Assembly (NCBI RefSeq): GCF_900102915.1
Contig: NZ_FNGG01000001.1
Coordinates: forward strand, 496,001-560,000
DNA length: 64,000 nucleotides
Origin: Salinimicrobium catena
GTDB lineage: Bacteria; Bacteroidota; Bacteroidia; Flavobacteriales; Flavobacteriaceae
Direction of reading: 5' to 3'
A program made the translations under genes and the position numbers. The notes beneath the pieces were generated by a model. The model had not been told where the DNA came from. It worked only from the letters and a program-made list of their open reading frames with translations, and did no database searches. Positions within the stretch are counted from its first letter, which is position 1, and every line of letters starts with the position of its first letter. Below are positions 18,112 through 27,888 of this stretch, one piece after another.

Positions 18112-19728
18112 ATGTCCCCAAAAAAACCGATCATCCTATCGGTGATGATCATTTCCTTTATTTTTTCCGGTTGTTTCACCCCAAAACCTGTAGTCTCTCC
18201 TGAATCATCCATAGAAACTCGGGAAGTTCCTTCTGAAAAGAAGGAACCTTCCAATATGATTTCAGAACCAGTTCCTGAAATCAAAAAAGAGGATTCGGAA
18301 GAAAAAGCTTTCAAACACTCTCCTTTTGTGATGCGGGAATTCCGGGCGGCATGGATCGCCACGGTAGCCAATATTAATTGGCCCAGCAAGGCTGGTTTAT
18401 CTTCAGAAGAGCAGAAAAAGGAAGCCATTGCCCTGCTTGATTTTCTGCAGGAGCATAACTACAACGCGGTGATCTTTCAGGCAAGGCCACAGGCTGATGC
18501 ATTATATGAAAGCGACCTGGAGCCCTGGTCTTATTTTTTAACGGGGGAACAAGGGAAAGCCCCACAACCTTATTACGATCCGCTGGAGTTTTGGATAAAT
18601 GAGGCGCACGACCGCGGCCTTGAGCTGCACGTTTGGCTCAATCCATACAGAGCTCACCATTCCACGGGCGGGAAGATCACCGAAGCTGCAACCGTTAAAA
18701 ATCATCCCAACCTTGTGGTAGAGCTCAAAAACGGAATGTGGTGGTTGGATCCTTCAAAAAAGGAAACTCAGGACCATACCGCGGCTGTAGTGATGGATAT
18801 TGTGAAACGCTACGATATTGACGGGGTGCACTTCGATGATTATTTTTACCCCTATGCTTCCTACAACAAGGGAGAGGATTTTCCGGACTCTTCAAATTAC
18901 CAGGCTTACCTGCAGCAGGGAGGAAAAATGGAAAGAGCTGACTGGCGCAGGGATAATGTCAATCGTTTTGTTGAGAGGATCTATAAAGAAATAAAAGCCG
19001 AAAAACCTCACGTTAAATTCGGGATCAGCCCTTTTGGGATATACAGACCGGGCTTTCCGCAGTCGATCCAGGGAATGGACCAGTACAATGAACTTTATGC
19101 AGATGCCCGGTTATGGCTGAATAAAGGCTGGATAGATTACTACTCCCCTCAATTATACTGGAAGATCAATCAAACCGCTCAAAGTTTTCCGGTACTGCTT
19201 GGGTGGTGGGAAAAGGAGAACCATCAGCAAAGGCATTTATGGCCCGGGATCAATATCGATTTTGGAGGGGATGATCCCAATGTCATTGAGACCATTAGCC
19301 AGATCATGATCACCCGCGGAATGCTTCCGGAAAGTAAAGGCAGTGTGCACTGGAGCATTGGTCCTCTACTGAAGTACCCAAAAATTTCCGCTGGAATTCG
19401 GGACGGAGCCTACAGCAGGAAAGCCTTGATCCCTGCAAGTCCGTGGCTGGATGCTACGCCTCCAAAAAAACCGGAACTTTCCGTAGAACTTAATAACGAC
19501 CTGGTAAATCTTTCCTGGAACCATGAGAACGAGTTTGAAATCTTTCAATGGGTAATACACTATAAATACAAAGGTGCATGGAACTATAGGATTCTTGATC
19601 GTCACCAAAAGTCCTTAACTTTACCCAAATCCCATTCCGAAGGAGAGAATAACTACCTGACGCATATTGGAGTTACTGCTGTGGACAGGAGCGGAAACCA
19701 AAGCGAGTTCGTCGAACAGAAACTTTAA
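18112..19728 (+). CDS. GHL10-family (DUF187) glycoside hydrolase lipoprotein, DigH-like
   Basis: 538 residues from ATG 18112 (an in-frame TTG at 18082 is less likely because it would lengthen the signal peptide). Lipobox F-S-G-C is at about 20. After a Pro/Glu-rich linker, the GHL10 domain starts at about 80 (EFRAAWIATVANINWP). It has the acidic pair in GVHFDDYFYPY and the pattern FGISPFGIYRPG. A fibronectin-like C-terminal segment is plausible (about 450-538). E. coli DigH (YddW) of this family cleaves denuded glycan strands, which fits the peptidoglycan context. It lies between murQ and the epimerase. Confidence 0.85.
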   Translation: MSPKKPIILSVMIISFIFSGCFTPKPVVSPESSIETREVPSEKKEPSNMISEPVPEIKKEDSEEKAFKHSPFVMREFRAAWIATVANINWPSKAGLSSEEQKKEAIALLDFLQEHNYNAVIFQARPQADALYESDLEPWSYFLTGEQGKAPQPYYDPLEFWINEAHDRGLELHVWLNPYRAHHSTGGKITEAATVKNHPNLVVELKNGMWWLDPSKKETQDHTAAVVMDIVKRYDIDGVHFDDYFYPYASYNKGEDFPDSSNYQAYLQQGGKMERADWRRDNVNRFVERIYKEIKAEKPHVKFGISPFGIYRPGFPQSIQGMDQYNELYADARLWLNKGWIDYYSPQLYWKINQTAQSFPVLLGWWEKENHQQRHLWPGINIDFGGDDPNVIETISQIMITRGMLPESKGSVHWSIGPLLKYPKISAGIRDGAYSRKALIPASPWLDATPPKKPELSVELNNDLVNLSWNHENEFEIFQWVIHYKYKGAWNYRILDRHQKSLTLPKSHSEGENNYLTHIGVTAVDRSGNQSEFVEQKL

Positions 19729-19743
19729 ATGGCAGCATAAAAT

Positions 19744-20784
19744 TTGAAATTAGAAACTTACACTTTTGACCTTGAACTGAAGAATACTTTTACCATTACC
19801 CATGGTTCAAGAAATCATCAGCCCACCCTCATAGTAAAACTTACTGAGGATGGTTTTAGTGGATATGGAGAGGCAGTTGGCACCTCGTACTATGGCAAGA
19901 GTGTGGAAAGGATGCGGGAGTCTGTGCTGAGGGTTGAAGAGATTCTGATTGATAATTTACATCGGCGTCCAGAGGAGGTTTGGGATGTACTTCAGCCTTT
20001 ACTTGAACAGGATTATTTTGCTCTCTGTGCCATCGATATCGCTATGCACGATCTTCATGGTAAGAGAAAAGGCCTGCCCCTTTACAAACTTTGGGGTTAT
20101 AACCTGGATCATATTCCGCTGACAAATTATACCATTGGGTTAGATTCCACGGAAAAAATGGTAGAAAAAATGAAAGCTTTTCCGTGGCCTTTATACAAGA
20201 TCAAACTTGGCACGAAAGAAGATGTAAAGATCGTGAGGGAATTAAGAAGGCATTCAGATTCAGTTTTTAGAGTAGATGCCAATGGTGCGTGGACTGCTGA
20301 AGAGGCCGTTGAGAATTCCAGACAGTTGAAAGATTTGAATGTGGAGTTCATTGAGCAGCCTTTGCACCGAAATGATTGGGAGGGTATGAAAAAGGTCAAA
20401 CAAGAAGCAGTTCTTCCTGTTATTGCCGATGAAAGCTGTATTACTGAAGCAGATGTGAAAAAATGTGCTGAATATTTTGACGGCGTGAATATTAAGCTCA
20501 CTAAGTGCGGAGGCCTTACTCCAGGAAGAAGAATGGTACAGGAAGCTAACAAACTAGGGCTAAAAGTCATGGTTGGCTGCATGACAGAATCAACCATTGG
20601 GATCTCTGCCATAGCCCATCTTTTGCCGGTCCTTGATTATGTAGATATGGATGGGGCGATGCTGCTGAAAAATGACATTGCCGAGGGAGTTAAGGTCCAT
20701 GATCAAAAAACATATTTTCCCGAAAGAAACGGAACTGGAGCAATGCTCCTTCCGAAATATGAAAGTCAAAAATCATTAAAATGA
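19744..20784 (+). CDS. L-Ala-D/L-Glu type dipeptide epimerase (enolase superfamily)
   Basis: 346 residues, TTG start at 19744; no in-frame ATG is available nearby. The muconate-lactonising subgroup features are present: K-x-K in YKIKLG (about 155-160), metal ligands in RVDANG, FIEQPL and IADES, and the second base lysine in VNIKLTKCGG. With the tight linkage to an NlpC/P60 peptidase this indicates epimerisation of L-Ala-D-Glu released from muropeptides, as for E. coli YcjG. Its stop overlaps the next ATG by four bases (ATGA), so translation is coupled. Other dipeptide specificities are possible. Confidence 0.88.
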   Translation: MKLETYTFDLELKNTFTITHGSRNHQPTLIVKLTEDGFSGYGEAVGTSYYGKSVERMRESVLRVEEILIDNLHRRPEEVWDVLQPLLEQDYFALCAIDIAMHDLHGKRKGLPLYKLWGYNLDHIPLTNYTIGLDSTEKMVEKMKAFPWPLYKIKLGTKEDVKIVRELRRHSDSVFRVDANGAWTAEEAVENSRQLKDLNVEFIEQPLHRNDWEGMKKVKQEAVLPVIADESCITEADVKKCAEYFDGVNIKLTKCGGLTPGRRMVQEANKLGLKVMVGCMTESTIGISAIAHLLPVLDYVDMDGAMLLKNDIAEGVKVHDQKTYFPERNGTGAMLLPKYESQKSLK

Positions 20785-22022
20785 AAAGAATCCAGAAATC
20801 ACTTGTTCTCACTCTAGCTGGCATGAGCCTGTTGTTCTCATGTAAGAATGAAGAAGTTGAAGCGCCTTCCGAAGAAAATGCAGCTACACCTTACATTGCT
20901 GAGGTGCGACAGCAGCATGCACCCGATAAGCGGGTAGCGCTTTTTAATGTTGAAGCGAAAGAAAATGGGGATCAACTGGTGCTACGAGGAGAATCAAACC
21001 TGCCTGCAGCGGTAAACGATTTAAAAACGCGTTTAGATGAAAAAAACGTGCAATATGTTGATAGCATCCAAATGTTGCCTTCTAAAGAGCTCGGGGAAAA
21101 CATTAATGCGGTGGTAAAGAACTCAGTGGCCAATATTCGCTCCAATCCCGGGCATTCGGCAGAACTTGCTACACAGGCTACCCTGGGCACTCCTTTAAAA
21201 GTCTTTAAAAAAGACGATAACTGGTACCTTGTTCAAACACCCGACGGATATCTTTCCTGGGTAGACAGCGGGGGAATCGTTTTGATGACAAATGAGGAAC
21301 TGGCAGCCTGGAAAGCCAGGGAAAAACTGATCTTCCTGAAGCCTTTCGGGGAATCTTATCAACAGCCTGATAGTGGATCTCAGTCGGTTTCAGATCTGGT
21401 TGCCGGTGATATTCTGATATTAAGGGGAGAAGAAGGAAATTTTTACGATGTTGAATATCCGGATGGAAGAACGGCCTTTATTGCAAAAGAGGAAGCCCAG
21501 AGATATCAGGAATGGCTAGATTCTTTAGATCATTCTGAAGAATCACTGGTAGCCACTTCAAAAAGATTAATGGGGCTGCCATACTTGTGGGGTGGCACCT
21601 CTCCCAAAGGAGTAGACTGCAGCGGGTACACCAAGACAATATTTTTCCTTAACGGGATGATCATTCCAAGGGATGCTTCGCAGCAAGTGCATACAGGAAA
21701 GGTTGTGGATTCTACCAAAAATTTTGAAAACCTTCAAAAAGGAGACCTTCTATTCTTCGGAAAACCCGCAACAGATTCCACCAAAGAGAGGGTCGTTCAC
21801 GTGGGAATGTGGATAGGTGACAACAAATTCATTCATTCTATGGGAGATGTGCACGTAAGTACCATGGATACCACTGCTGCAGATTTTGACGAATACAATT
21901 ATAATCGTTACCTGCGCACCAAGCGCTTACTTGGAGAGGAAGATTCCAAGCTGATCCAGTTAACTCAAAGCGATCTTTTTATGACTTCCCGGGAGAAGGA
22001 AGATACAGTTGATACCCAATAA
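20781..22022 (+). CDS. SH3b-NlpC/P60 cell-wall peptidase lipoprotein
   Basis: 413 residues. The lipoprotein signal ends in L-L-F-S-C (Cys about 21). Two bacterial SH3-like regions (about 110-165 and 190-235) precede the NlpC/P60 domain (about 250-385). The catalytic Cys lies in VDCSGYT (about 278) and the His in VVHVGMW (about 341). By analogy with gamma-D-glutamyl-diamino acid endopeptidases it would release L-Ala-D-Glu, the substrate of the epimerase encoded just upstream. It is probably held in the outer or inner membrane facing the periplasm. The next gene starts 8 bases downstream. Confidence 0.9.
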   Translation: MKRIQKSLVLTLAGMSLLFSCKNEEVEAPSEENAATPYIAEVRQQHAPDKRVALFNVEAKENGDQLVLRGESNLPAAVNDLKTRLDEKNVQYVDSIQMLPSKELGENINAVVKNSVANIRSNPGHSAELATQATLGTPLKVFKKDDNWYLVQTPDGYLSWVDSGGIVLMTNEELAAWKAREKLIFLKPFGESYQQPDSGSQSVSDLVAGDILILRGEEGNFYDVEYPDGRTAFIAKEEAQRYQEWLDSLDHSEESLVATSKRLMGLPYLWGGTSPKGVDCSGYTKTIFFLNGMIIPRDASQQVHTGKVVDSTKNFENLQKGDLLFFGKPATDSTKERVVHVGMWIGDNKFIHSMGDVHVSTMDTTAADFDEYNYNRYLRTKRLLGEEDSKLIQLTQSDLFMTSREKEDTVDTQ

Positions 22023-22030
22023 GAAAACTT

Positions 22031-24970
22031 ATGAAAAATCTACTGAGTTTTCTTTTTTTGGTTGTTTTCTGTTTTGCCGGAACAGCCCAAACCACCAAAC
22101 CACCCTTTCTTAAATACACCAACAGCACCTGGGTAGATTCTGTGATGACCACGCTATCGCCCGATGAGCGCATTGCGCAGCTCATCATGGTTGCGGCTTA
22201 TTCAAATCGTGGGGAAGAGCACAAACAGGAGATCCTGAAACTTATCGAGGAACAAAAGATCGGCGGACTCATCTTTTTCCAGGGTGATCCGGCAAGTCAG
22301 GTGAAGCTGATGAACGAATACCAGGAGGCTTCAGAATTACCGCTTTTGGGTGCTATTGATGCCGAGTGGGGTATCGGAATGCGGCTTGACAGCACTATAA
22401 GCTATCCTTTCCAGATGACACTGGGAGCCGTTCAGGATGACCAAATGTTGTACGAATTGGGGACTGAGGTTGCCAGGCAGGTGAAAAGAACCGGCCTGCA
22501 CCTTAATTTCGCGCCGGTGGTAGATGTGAACAACAACCCAAATAACCCCGTGATCAATTTTCGCTCGTTCGGGGAAGATAAGTTCAACGTCGCCCGTAAG
22601 GCTACTGCTTACATGCAAGGCATGCAGGATGCGCAGTTGTTAACCACTGCGAAGCATTTTCCTGGTCACGGAGATACCGATACCGACTCGCATTACGCCC
22701 TTCCGCAGATCAATCATCCTTTGGCAAGGTTGGATTCCCTGGAGCTGTACCCGTTCAGGGAGATCCTGAAAGAAGGAATTGGCGGGGTAATGGTGGCGCA
22801 TTTGAACATACCGGCGCTTGATTCCACCGGTGTTCCTTCCACTTTATCTAAACCTATTATTACGGGACTGCTGAAGGAACAACTGGGTTTTGAAGGCCTT
22901 ATCGTGACCGATGCCATGAACATGAAAGGGGTTACCGAAGGCAACGAACCCGGAGTGGTGGACAAGGATGCAATTCTGGCCGGGAATGACCTGCTGGAGT
23001 TCACCGAAGATGTACCCAAAGCCATCGCCGAGATCAGGAAGGCGATCAATGCTGGATTGATCTCCCAAAAAGAAATTGACCAAAGGGCGAGAAAGATCCT
23101 GGCGGTGAAGCAATGGGTTGGACTGAACCAATATCAGCCGGTAGCGGTTGAAAATATCGTCGAGGAACTAAATACGCCCGACGCGGCATTGCTCAATCGC
23201 CGACTTATGGAAGCCGCTCTTACGGTACTCAATAATAAAGACAATATTCTGCCGCTTCAGGAACTTGAAAAAAGAAGATTTGCTTCGGTTTCCTTCGGAA
23301 GGGATCAAAAAACGCCTTTCCAGAAAACTCTTGACCTGTATGCCGGAATGACACATTTCACTGTGCCTGTTGATGCTACCGAAGAAATGGTGAGTACCCT
23401 TAGAAACCAGCTGGAGAATTATGATGTGGTCATTTCGGCCATTCATGATCAGAGCAAATTTCCGCGGAACAGCCTGAAATTTTCAGAAGCCGCGCTTGAG
23501 CTGGTCACTGAACTTGCCGAAAAAGAAAATTCTGTTTTTGCCTTTTTCAAGAACCCGTATGTGCTTAATAAAATAGATAAGATTGAAGAGGCAGCGGGAC
23601 TGGTAGTGGCTTACCAGGACAATGACGTGGCGCAGGAAGTTGCTGCACAGCTCATTTTTGGAGGTGTTGGCGCTAACGGAAAGCTGCCGGTGAGCGTGGG
23701 CGAAAAGTTCAAAGCCGGGGATGGCCTTGACCTGGAAGAAAAGATCAGGTTGAGCTACACCCTGCCTGAAGCGGCCGGTATGGATTCAAAGCTCCTGAAC
23801 AGCCGAATAGATTCGCTAATGAATGTGGCCATACAGATGAAAGCGACGCCCGGGGCACAGATCCTGGTGGCCAGGAACGGGAAAGTGGTGTTTCACAAAG
23901 CCTATGGCGAGCATTCCTACTTCGATACCATCAGTGTTAAAAAGGATGATCTTTACGACCTGGCTTCGGTCACCAAGATCTCGGCCACCATGCCGGCGCT
24001 GATGAAACTGTATGATGAGGGAAAATTTCAGCTTGACGGTACTTTGGCAGACCACCTTCCGAAGTTCAAAAGATCAAACAAAGCCGACATTCCTTTTACC
24101 GACATTCTCACCCATCAGGCGCGTTTTCAGTCCTGGATCCCTTTCTGGAAGAACACGCTAAGAAAGAACGGGAGCTACAGGTGGTGGACCATCAAAAAGG
24201 ATTCTTCTGCGCGCTACCCTATCAGGATCACCAATGACATGTACCTGCACCGCAATTATCCCGAAAAGATCGTAAAGGCAATCAGGAAATCCCCTTTAAG
24301 GGAAAAGAAGGTGTATGTGTATTCAGATTTCTTCTTTATCCTCGCTCCACGGGTAGTGGAAAGCCGTACAGAGGAAGATTTCGCGTCCTACCTGCAGGAG
24401 AATTTTTATGGGCCGCTGGGCGCTGAAACTGTTGGTTTCAATCCAGCTGCGCCAAAATACAAGATCGTCCCTACAGAGTATGATTTTTCATTCAGAAAAG
24501 AACCCATTCACGGCACGGTACACGATGAAGGTGCGATCATGCTTGGCGGAGTTTCAGGCCACGCAGGTTTGTTTGCCAATGCTAATGACCTTGCCAAACT
24601 GCTGCAGATGTACCTTAACGGCGGGGAATACGGCGGGAAAAGATACCTTCAGCAAGAGACATTGGAAAAATTCACCAAAACCACCTTTCCCGACACTGAT
24701 AACCGCAGGGCCTTAGGCTTTGACAAACGCCGGCCCAATAGTAAAGGGGTGGTGAACAACACTGCTAAAGATGCGAGCGAGGCCAGCTATGGCCATACCG
24801 GCTTTACCGGCATCATGGTATGGATGGATCCCGAAGAGGACCTCTTGTACATCTTTCTTTCTAACCGGGTTCATCCTACCCGCGAGAACCACAGGCTGTA
24901 CAGTCTCGACACCAGGACCAACATTCACCAGGTGTTATATGACGCTATAAAGGCTGAAAAGACCTCCTGA
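22031..24970 (+). CDS. GH3 beta-N-acetylglucosaminidase (NagZ-like) fused to a class C beta-lactamase-type domain
   Basis: 979 residues with a Sec signal peptide (about 1-19). The GH3 N-domain carries the NagZ signature KHFPGHGDTDTDSH (about 209-222) and nucleophile Asp in VTDAMNMKG (about 292). A GH3 C-domain-like region spans about 385-560. A serine beta-lactamase/DD-peptidase fold then occupies about 590-970, with S-x-x-K as SVTK (about 645), a Y-S-D motif and HTG near the end. The NagZ part should remove GlcNAc from muropeptides; the second part could be a D-amino acid esterase or carboxypeptidase. Last gene of the operon; the fusion is known in Bacteroidota. Confidence 0.9.
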   Translation: MKNLLSFLFLVVFCFAGTAQTTKPPFLKYTNSTWVDSVMTTLSPDERIAQLIMVAAYSNRGEEHKQEILKLIEEQKIGGLIFFQGDPASQVKLMNEYQEASELPLLGAIDAEWGIGMRLDSTISYPFQMTLGAVQDDQMLYELGTEVARQVKRTGLHLNFAPVVDVNNNPNNPVINFRSFGEDKFNVARKATAYMQGMQDAQLLTTAKHFPGHGDTDTDSHYALPQINHPLARLDSLELYPFREILKEGIGGVMVAHLNIPALDSTGVPSTLSKPIITGLLKEQLGFEGLIVTDAMNMKGVTEGNEPGVVDKDAILAGNDLLEFTEDVPKAIAEIRKAINAGLISQKEIDQRARKILAVKQWVGLNQYQPVAVENIVEELNTPDAALLNRRLMEAALTVLNNKDNILPLQELEKRRFASVSFGRDQKTPFQKTLDLYAGMTHFTVPVDATEEMVSTLRNQLENYDVVISAIHDQSKFPRNSLKFSEAALELVTELAEKENSVFAFFKNPYVLNKIDKIEEAAGLVVAYQDNDVAQEVAAQLIFGGVGANGKLPVSVGEKFKAGDGLDLEEKIRLSYTLPEAAGMDSKLLNSRIDSLMNVAIQMKATPGAQILVARNGKVVFHKAYGEHSYFDTISVKKDDLYDLASVTKISATMPALMKLYDEGKFQLDGTLADHLPKFKRSNKADIPFTDILTHQARFQSWIPFWKNTLRKNGSYRWWTIKKDSSARYPIRITNDMYLHRNYPEKIVKAIRKSPLREKKVYVYSDFFFILAPRVVESRTEEDFASYLQENFYGPLGAETVGFNPAAPKYKIVPTEYDFSFRKEPIHGTVHDEGAIMLGGVSGHAGLFANANDLAKLLQMYLNGGEYGGKRYLQQETLEKFTKTTFPDTDNRRALGFDKRRPNSKGVVNNTAKDASEASYGHTGFTGIMVWMDPEEDLLYIFLSNRVHPTRENHRLYSLDTRTNIHQVLYDAIKAEKTS

Positions 24971-25044
24971 AAATGACCTTTTCATCACTGATTTGGTGGA
25001 AAGGGTTTTCTGACAATTTTGTTTTTCTGTTATAGGAGAATGGC

Positions 25045-25052
25045 TATATTTG
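25045..25052 (+). promoter_or_regulatory. -7 box of the TonB-type receptor gene
   Basis: TATATTTG matches TAnnTTTG exactly, 45 bases before the ATG. The only TTTG upstream is 23 bases away, slightly longer than the usual spacing. Confidence 0.45.
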
Positions 25053-25096
25053 TCTGATTTCCCTACGAATCCTGCATTTTAACGAACCAAATCTTG

Positions 25097-27505
25097 ATGA
25101 TTAAGAAATATTGCCTCCCGTTCTTAACACTGTTTTTTTCAGCATCTATAGCAGCAACAGCCCAGAACACCGTAGAAGGAAAAGTTACAGACAGCACCAG
25201 TAAACCCGTAGCCTACGCCAATGTTATCCTGCTCAACGCAGCAGATTCCACCACCGTATATAAAGGTGCGGTAAGCGGTGAGAACGGCAACTTCAGCTTA
25301 AATGAGATCGCTGCGGATAGTTACCTGTTAAAAGTGAGCTTTGTAGGTTATGAAGATTTTTTGAAGCAGGTGAAGATTTCCGAAGATAGGAACCTTGGGC
25401 AAATTACTTTAAAAGAAGCGACAACAGGACTTGATGAGGTTTCCATCAATTACAAAAATCCTTCCGTAGAAAGAAAGGTGGACAGGCTGGTCTTTAAGGT
25501 GGAAAACACCACGCTTTCCAGCGGTACGTCCTGGGATATCCTGAAGAAGACACCGGGGGTGATCATGGCCAATAATGTGCTGCAGGTGCGTAACCAGGGT
25601 GTGGACGTGTATATCAATGACCGTAAAGTGCAGCTTTCGGCAGCTGAACTGCAGACCTTGCTGTCCAACTATTCCGCGGAAAATATCAAATCTGTTGAGG
25701 TGATCACCAATCCGCCGGCGCGATATGACGCCGAAGGCGGAGCTATTCTCAACATCGTCACCACCAGCGCCATTTCGCCTGGTTACAAAGGCAGTGTGAA
25801 CGCGGCCTGGACGCAGGCGATCTTTCCGAAGTACACCTTTGGCACCAGCCACTATCAAAAAGGGGAAAAAATCAACCTTTTTGCCAATTACAGTTTTAGT
25901 CCGCGCAAGGAGTTCAAAAATGATATCAGTTATATCAATTTCAGGGACAACAGCGGCATAATTTCCCGCTGGGAAACAGATTTTGAGCGCACCACCCGCT
26001 CAAAGGCTCATAATGCCAATTTGATGCTGGATTATTACCTGGATGAGCGCAATACTTTGAGCTTTTCGGCGAACGGTTTATATTCCCCCAACAAGACCTT
26101 TGACAACGAAGTACTCACCGAGATCGATGACCGACAAGGGGAAGATTCTTCTTTTTACACCAACAGCGGTTTGGAAACAGATCAGGCCAACATTGGAATG
26201 GACCTGGAATTCACTCATAAGCTCAAGAAACCGGGGGCGCAACTTTCGGCTAAAGCTCATTACACCCATTATGAGCAGAACCGCGATCAAAACGTCTTTA
26301 CCCGCTATTTTGATGCTTCCGGAGTTCCCACAAATGACAACAGGTTCTTTACCGATGCCGATCAGGAGATCAATATCGTGACCGGGCAGCTGGATTATTC
26401 CACTCCCTGGGGTACCACAAATTTCGCGACCGGGGTGAAGGCATCGATGATAGATTCTGAAAGCGGTATCGATTTTTATGATGTTGCCAACGGCGATGAC
26501 CAGTATAACCAGGCGCTGTCTGATAATTTCCTGTATGATGAAGGCATATATGCCGCCTACTTTAGCCTGGCTAAAGACTGGGACAGCTGGAGCGTAAAAG
26601 GTGGTTTGAGAGGGGAGTTTACCGACAGGCAGGGAGAGTCTATTTCAATGGATGAAGTGGACAGCCGCGAATATTTTGAACTGTTCCCTACATTCTACCT
26701 TATGCATACCTTTTCGCCAAAGCACAGCATGAGCTTTGACTACAGCCGGAGGATTCAGCGGCCGCGGTATGAGAGCCTGAACCCTTTCAGGTATTTCCTG
26801 AACGAGCACAACTACAACGCAGGAAATCCGGACCTGCGAGCCGCCATTTCCAATAATTTCAATTTGAACTACACCTTCAAAAATGAGTATTTCTTTGACA
26901 TTTATTACCGGGATAATGGCCCCGCTCCGGCGACTTTGAGTTTCCAGGACAACCAGGCCAGGAACATCAGGTCGGTAAGCGTGAACCTGCTTGAAAGTTC
27001 TTCTTACGGGCTTGACATAAGCCACGGCCGTTCTATTACCAACTGGTGGTACGCTTATGCTTACACCTCTTTTTTCCATGAGGAGCAGACATTTTTGGCT
27101 TTGGAAAGCGGCAACGCCGAGGTGACGAATGAACTCGATGGTTTCTACGGAACCCTTTACAACAGCCTTGTCATTTCTAAAGACGGGACCTTTACCGGAG
27201 AACTTACCTTCACTTATGTTTCTGACTGGCTTAGCGGTTCCTATTACCTGGAGCCCATGACCACGCTTTCTGTCGGCCTTCGGAAGACCCTGTGGAACAA
27301 CAGGGCTGAACTCACGCTTAATGTGGAAGATGCGCTGGATGAAACCAACACCTGGATGCGCTCCCGCTATCTGAACCAGGATAACGGGTTCTTCGCAGAA
27401 CCTGAAACGCGTTACGTAAGAATAGGTTTCAAATACAACTTCGGAAACTTCAGGCTTAGCGACAACCAGAGAGCTGTGGAAGCAGCGGAGCGGGAACGTT
27501 TGTAG
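25097..27505 (+). CDS. TonB-dependent-receptor-like outer membrane beta-barrel protein
   Basis: 802 residues from ATG 25097 (a TTG three bases earlier is ignored). A signal peptide ends at about A-T-A-Q (23). A CarboxypepD_reg-like domain follows (about 25-105), then a plug (about 120-220, with V-x-V-I-T-N-P-P-A-R-Y-D-A-E-G-G). The remainder is an outer-membrane barrel of the OMP_b-brl_3 class ending in a polar tail after F-K-Y-N-F-G. No TonB box is obvious. Members import or bind unknown ligands. It follows the peptidoglycan operon by 126 bp but has its own -7 box, so co-function is not established. Confidence 0.85.
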   Translation: MIKKYCLPFLTLFFSASIAATAQNTVEGKVTDSTSKPVAYANVILLNAADSTTVYKGAVSGENGNFSLNEIAADSYLLKVSFVGYEDFLKQVKISEDRNLGQITLKEATTGLDEVSINYKNPSVERKVDRLVFKVENTTLSSGTSWDILKKTPGVIMANNVLQVRNQGVDVYINDRKVQLSAAELQTLLSNYSAENIKSVEVITNPPARYDAEGGAILNIVTTSAISPGYKGSVNAAWTQAIFPKYTFGTSHYQKGEKINLFANYSFSPRKEFKNDISYINFRDNSGIISRWETDFERTTRSKAHNANLMLDYYLDERNTLSFSANGLYSPNKTFDNEVLTEIDDRQGEDSSFYTNSGLETDQANIGMDLEFTHKLKKPGAQLSAKAHYTHYEQNRDQNVFTRYFDASGVPTNDNRFFTDADQEINIVTGQLDYSTPWGTTNFATGVKASMIDSESGIDFYDVANGDDQYNQALSDNFLYDEGIYAAYFSLAKDWDSWSVKGGLRGEFTDRQGESISMDEVDSREYFELFPTFYLMHTFSPKHSMSFDYSRRIQRPRYESLNPFRYFLNEHNYNAGNPDLRAAISNNFNLNYTFKNEYFFDIYYRDNGPAPATLSFQDNQARNIRSVSVNLLESSSYGLDISHGRSITNWWYAYAYTSFFHEEQTFLALESGNAEVTNELDGFYGTLYNSLVISKDGTFTGELTFTYVSDWLSGSYYLEPMTTLSVGLRKTLWNNRAELTLNVEDALDETNTWMRSRYLNQDNGFFAEPETRYVRIGFKYNFGNFRLSDNQRAVEAAERERL

Positions 27506-27606
27506 TTTATGGTACTGTCAGGTCGAGCGGAGTCGAGACCTACTTTCATAGAGAAATCCCAAATCCCAAATTCCAAATTCCAATTTCCAAAAATCGCACA
27601 AAAATA

Positions 27607-27623
27607 ATTCGTGCATTCGTGGC
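27607..27623 (+). repeat. Dispersed 17-bp repeat, copy 2
   Basis: ATTCGTGCATTCGTGGC, identical to the copy at 27856-27872 and one base different from 13745-13761. Confidence 0.85.
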
Positions 27624-27855
27624 CCTTGGAACCTGTGAAGACGGGCCAAATTCTGCGCCCTCCACAAGCAACAGAAGGAGCCTGGTAGAAGGGATTGCTT
27701 CGTCGGTTTCCAACCTCCTCGCAATGACAATAGTTTCATGATCTGCGAAAATCAGCTATATCTGCGGGTAATGGGTAAGACCCATATTACGAGCCCCAAA
27801 TTCCAAAAACCTTTTCGTCATAATTAAGAAATCAGAAGCTTTTTAGATATAAGTT

Positions 27856-27872
27856 ATTCGTGCATTCGTGGC
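27856..27872 (+). repeat. Dispersed 17-bp repeat, copy 3
   Basis: Identical to the copy 249 bases upstream. Both lie in the gap before the dus gene. Confidence 0.85.
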
Positions 27873-27888
27873 ACTAAAACTCTACTTC

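Larger units (their letters stand above)
27506..27888. other. Gene-free mosaic of dispersed intergenic repeats
   Basis: About 380 bases with no supportable gene. It contains several motifs that look like decayed dispersed repeats: TCGAGCGGAGTCGAGACC (27533-27550), runs of AAATCCC/AAATTCC (27563-27590), two copies of the 17-mer ATTCGTGCATTCGTGGC and a GATTGCTTCGTCGG...CCTCGCAATGAC pair (about 27694-27727). A leftward open frame at 27518-27739 is only a translation of these repeats. Confidence 0.65.

Noticed and set aside
27518-27739. Leftward 73-residue open frame
   Set aside because: It is a translation of several dispersed intergenic repeats, with no protein-like composition or start signals.
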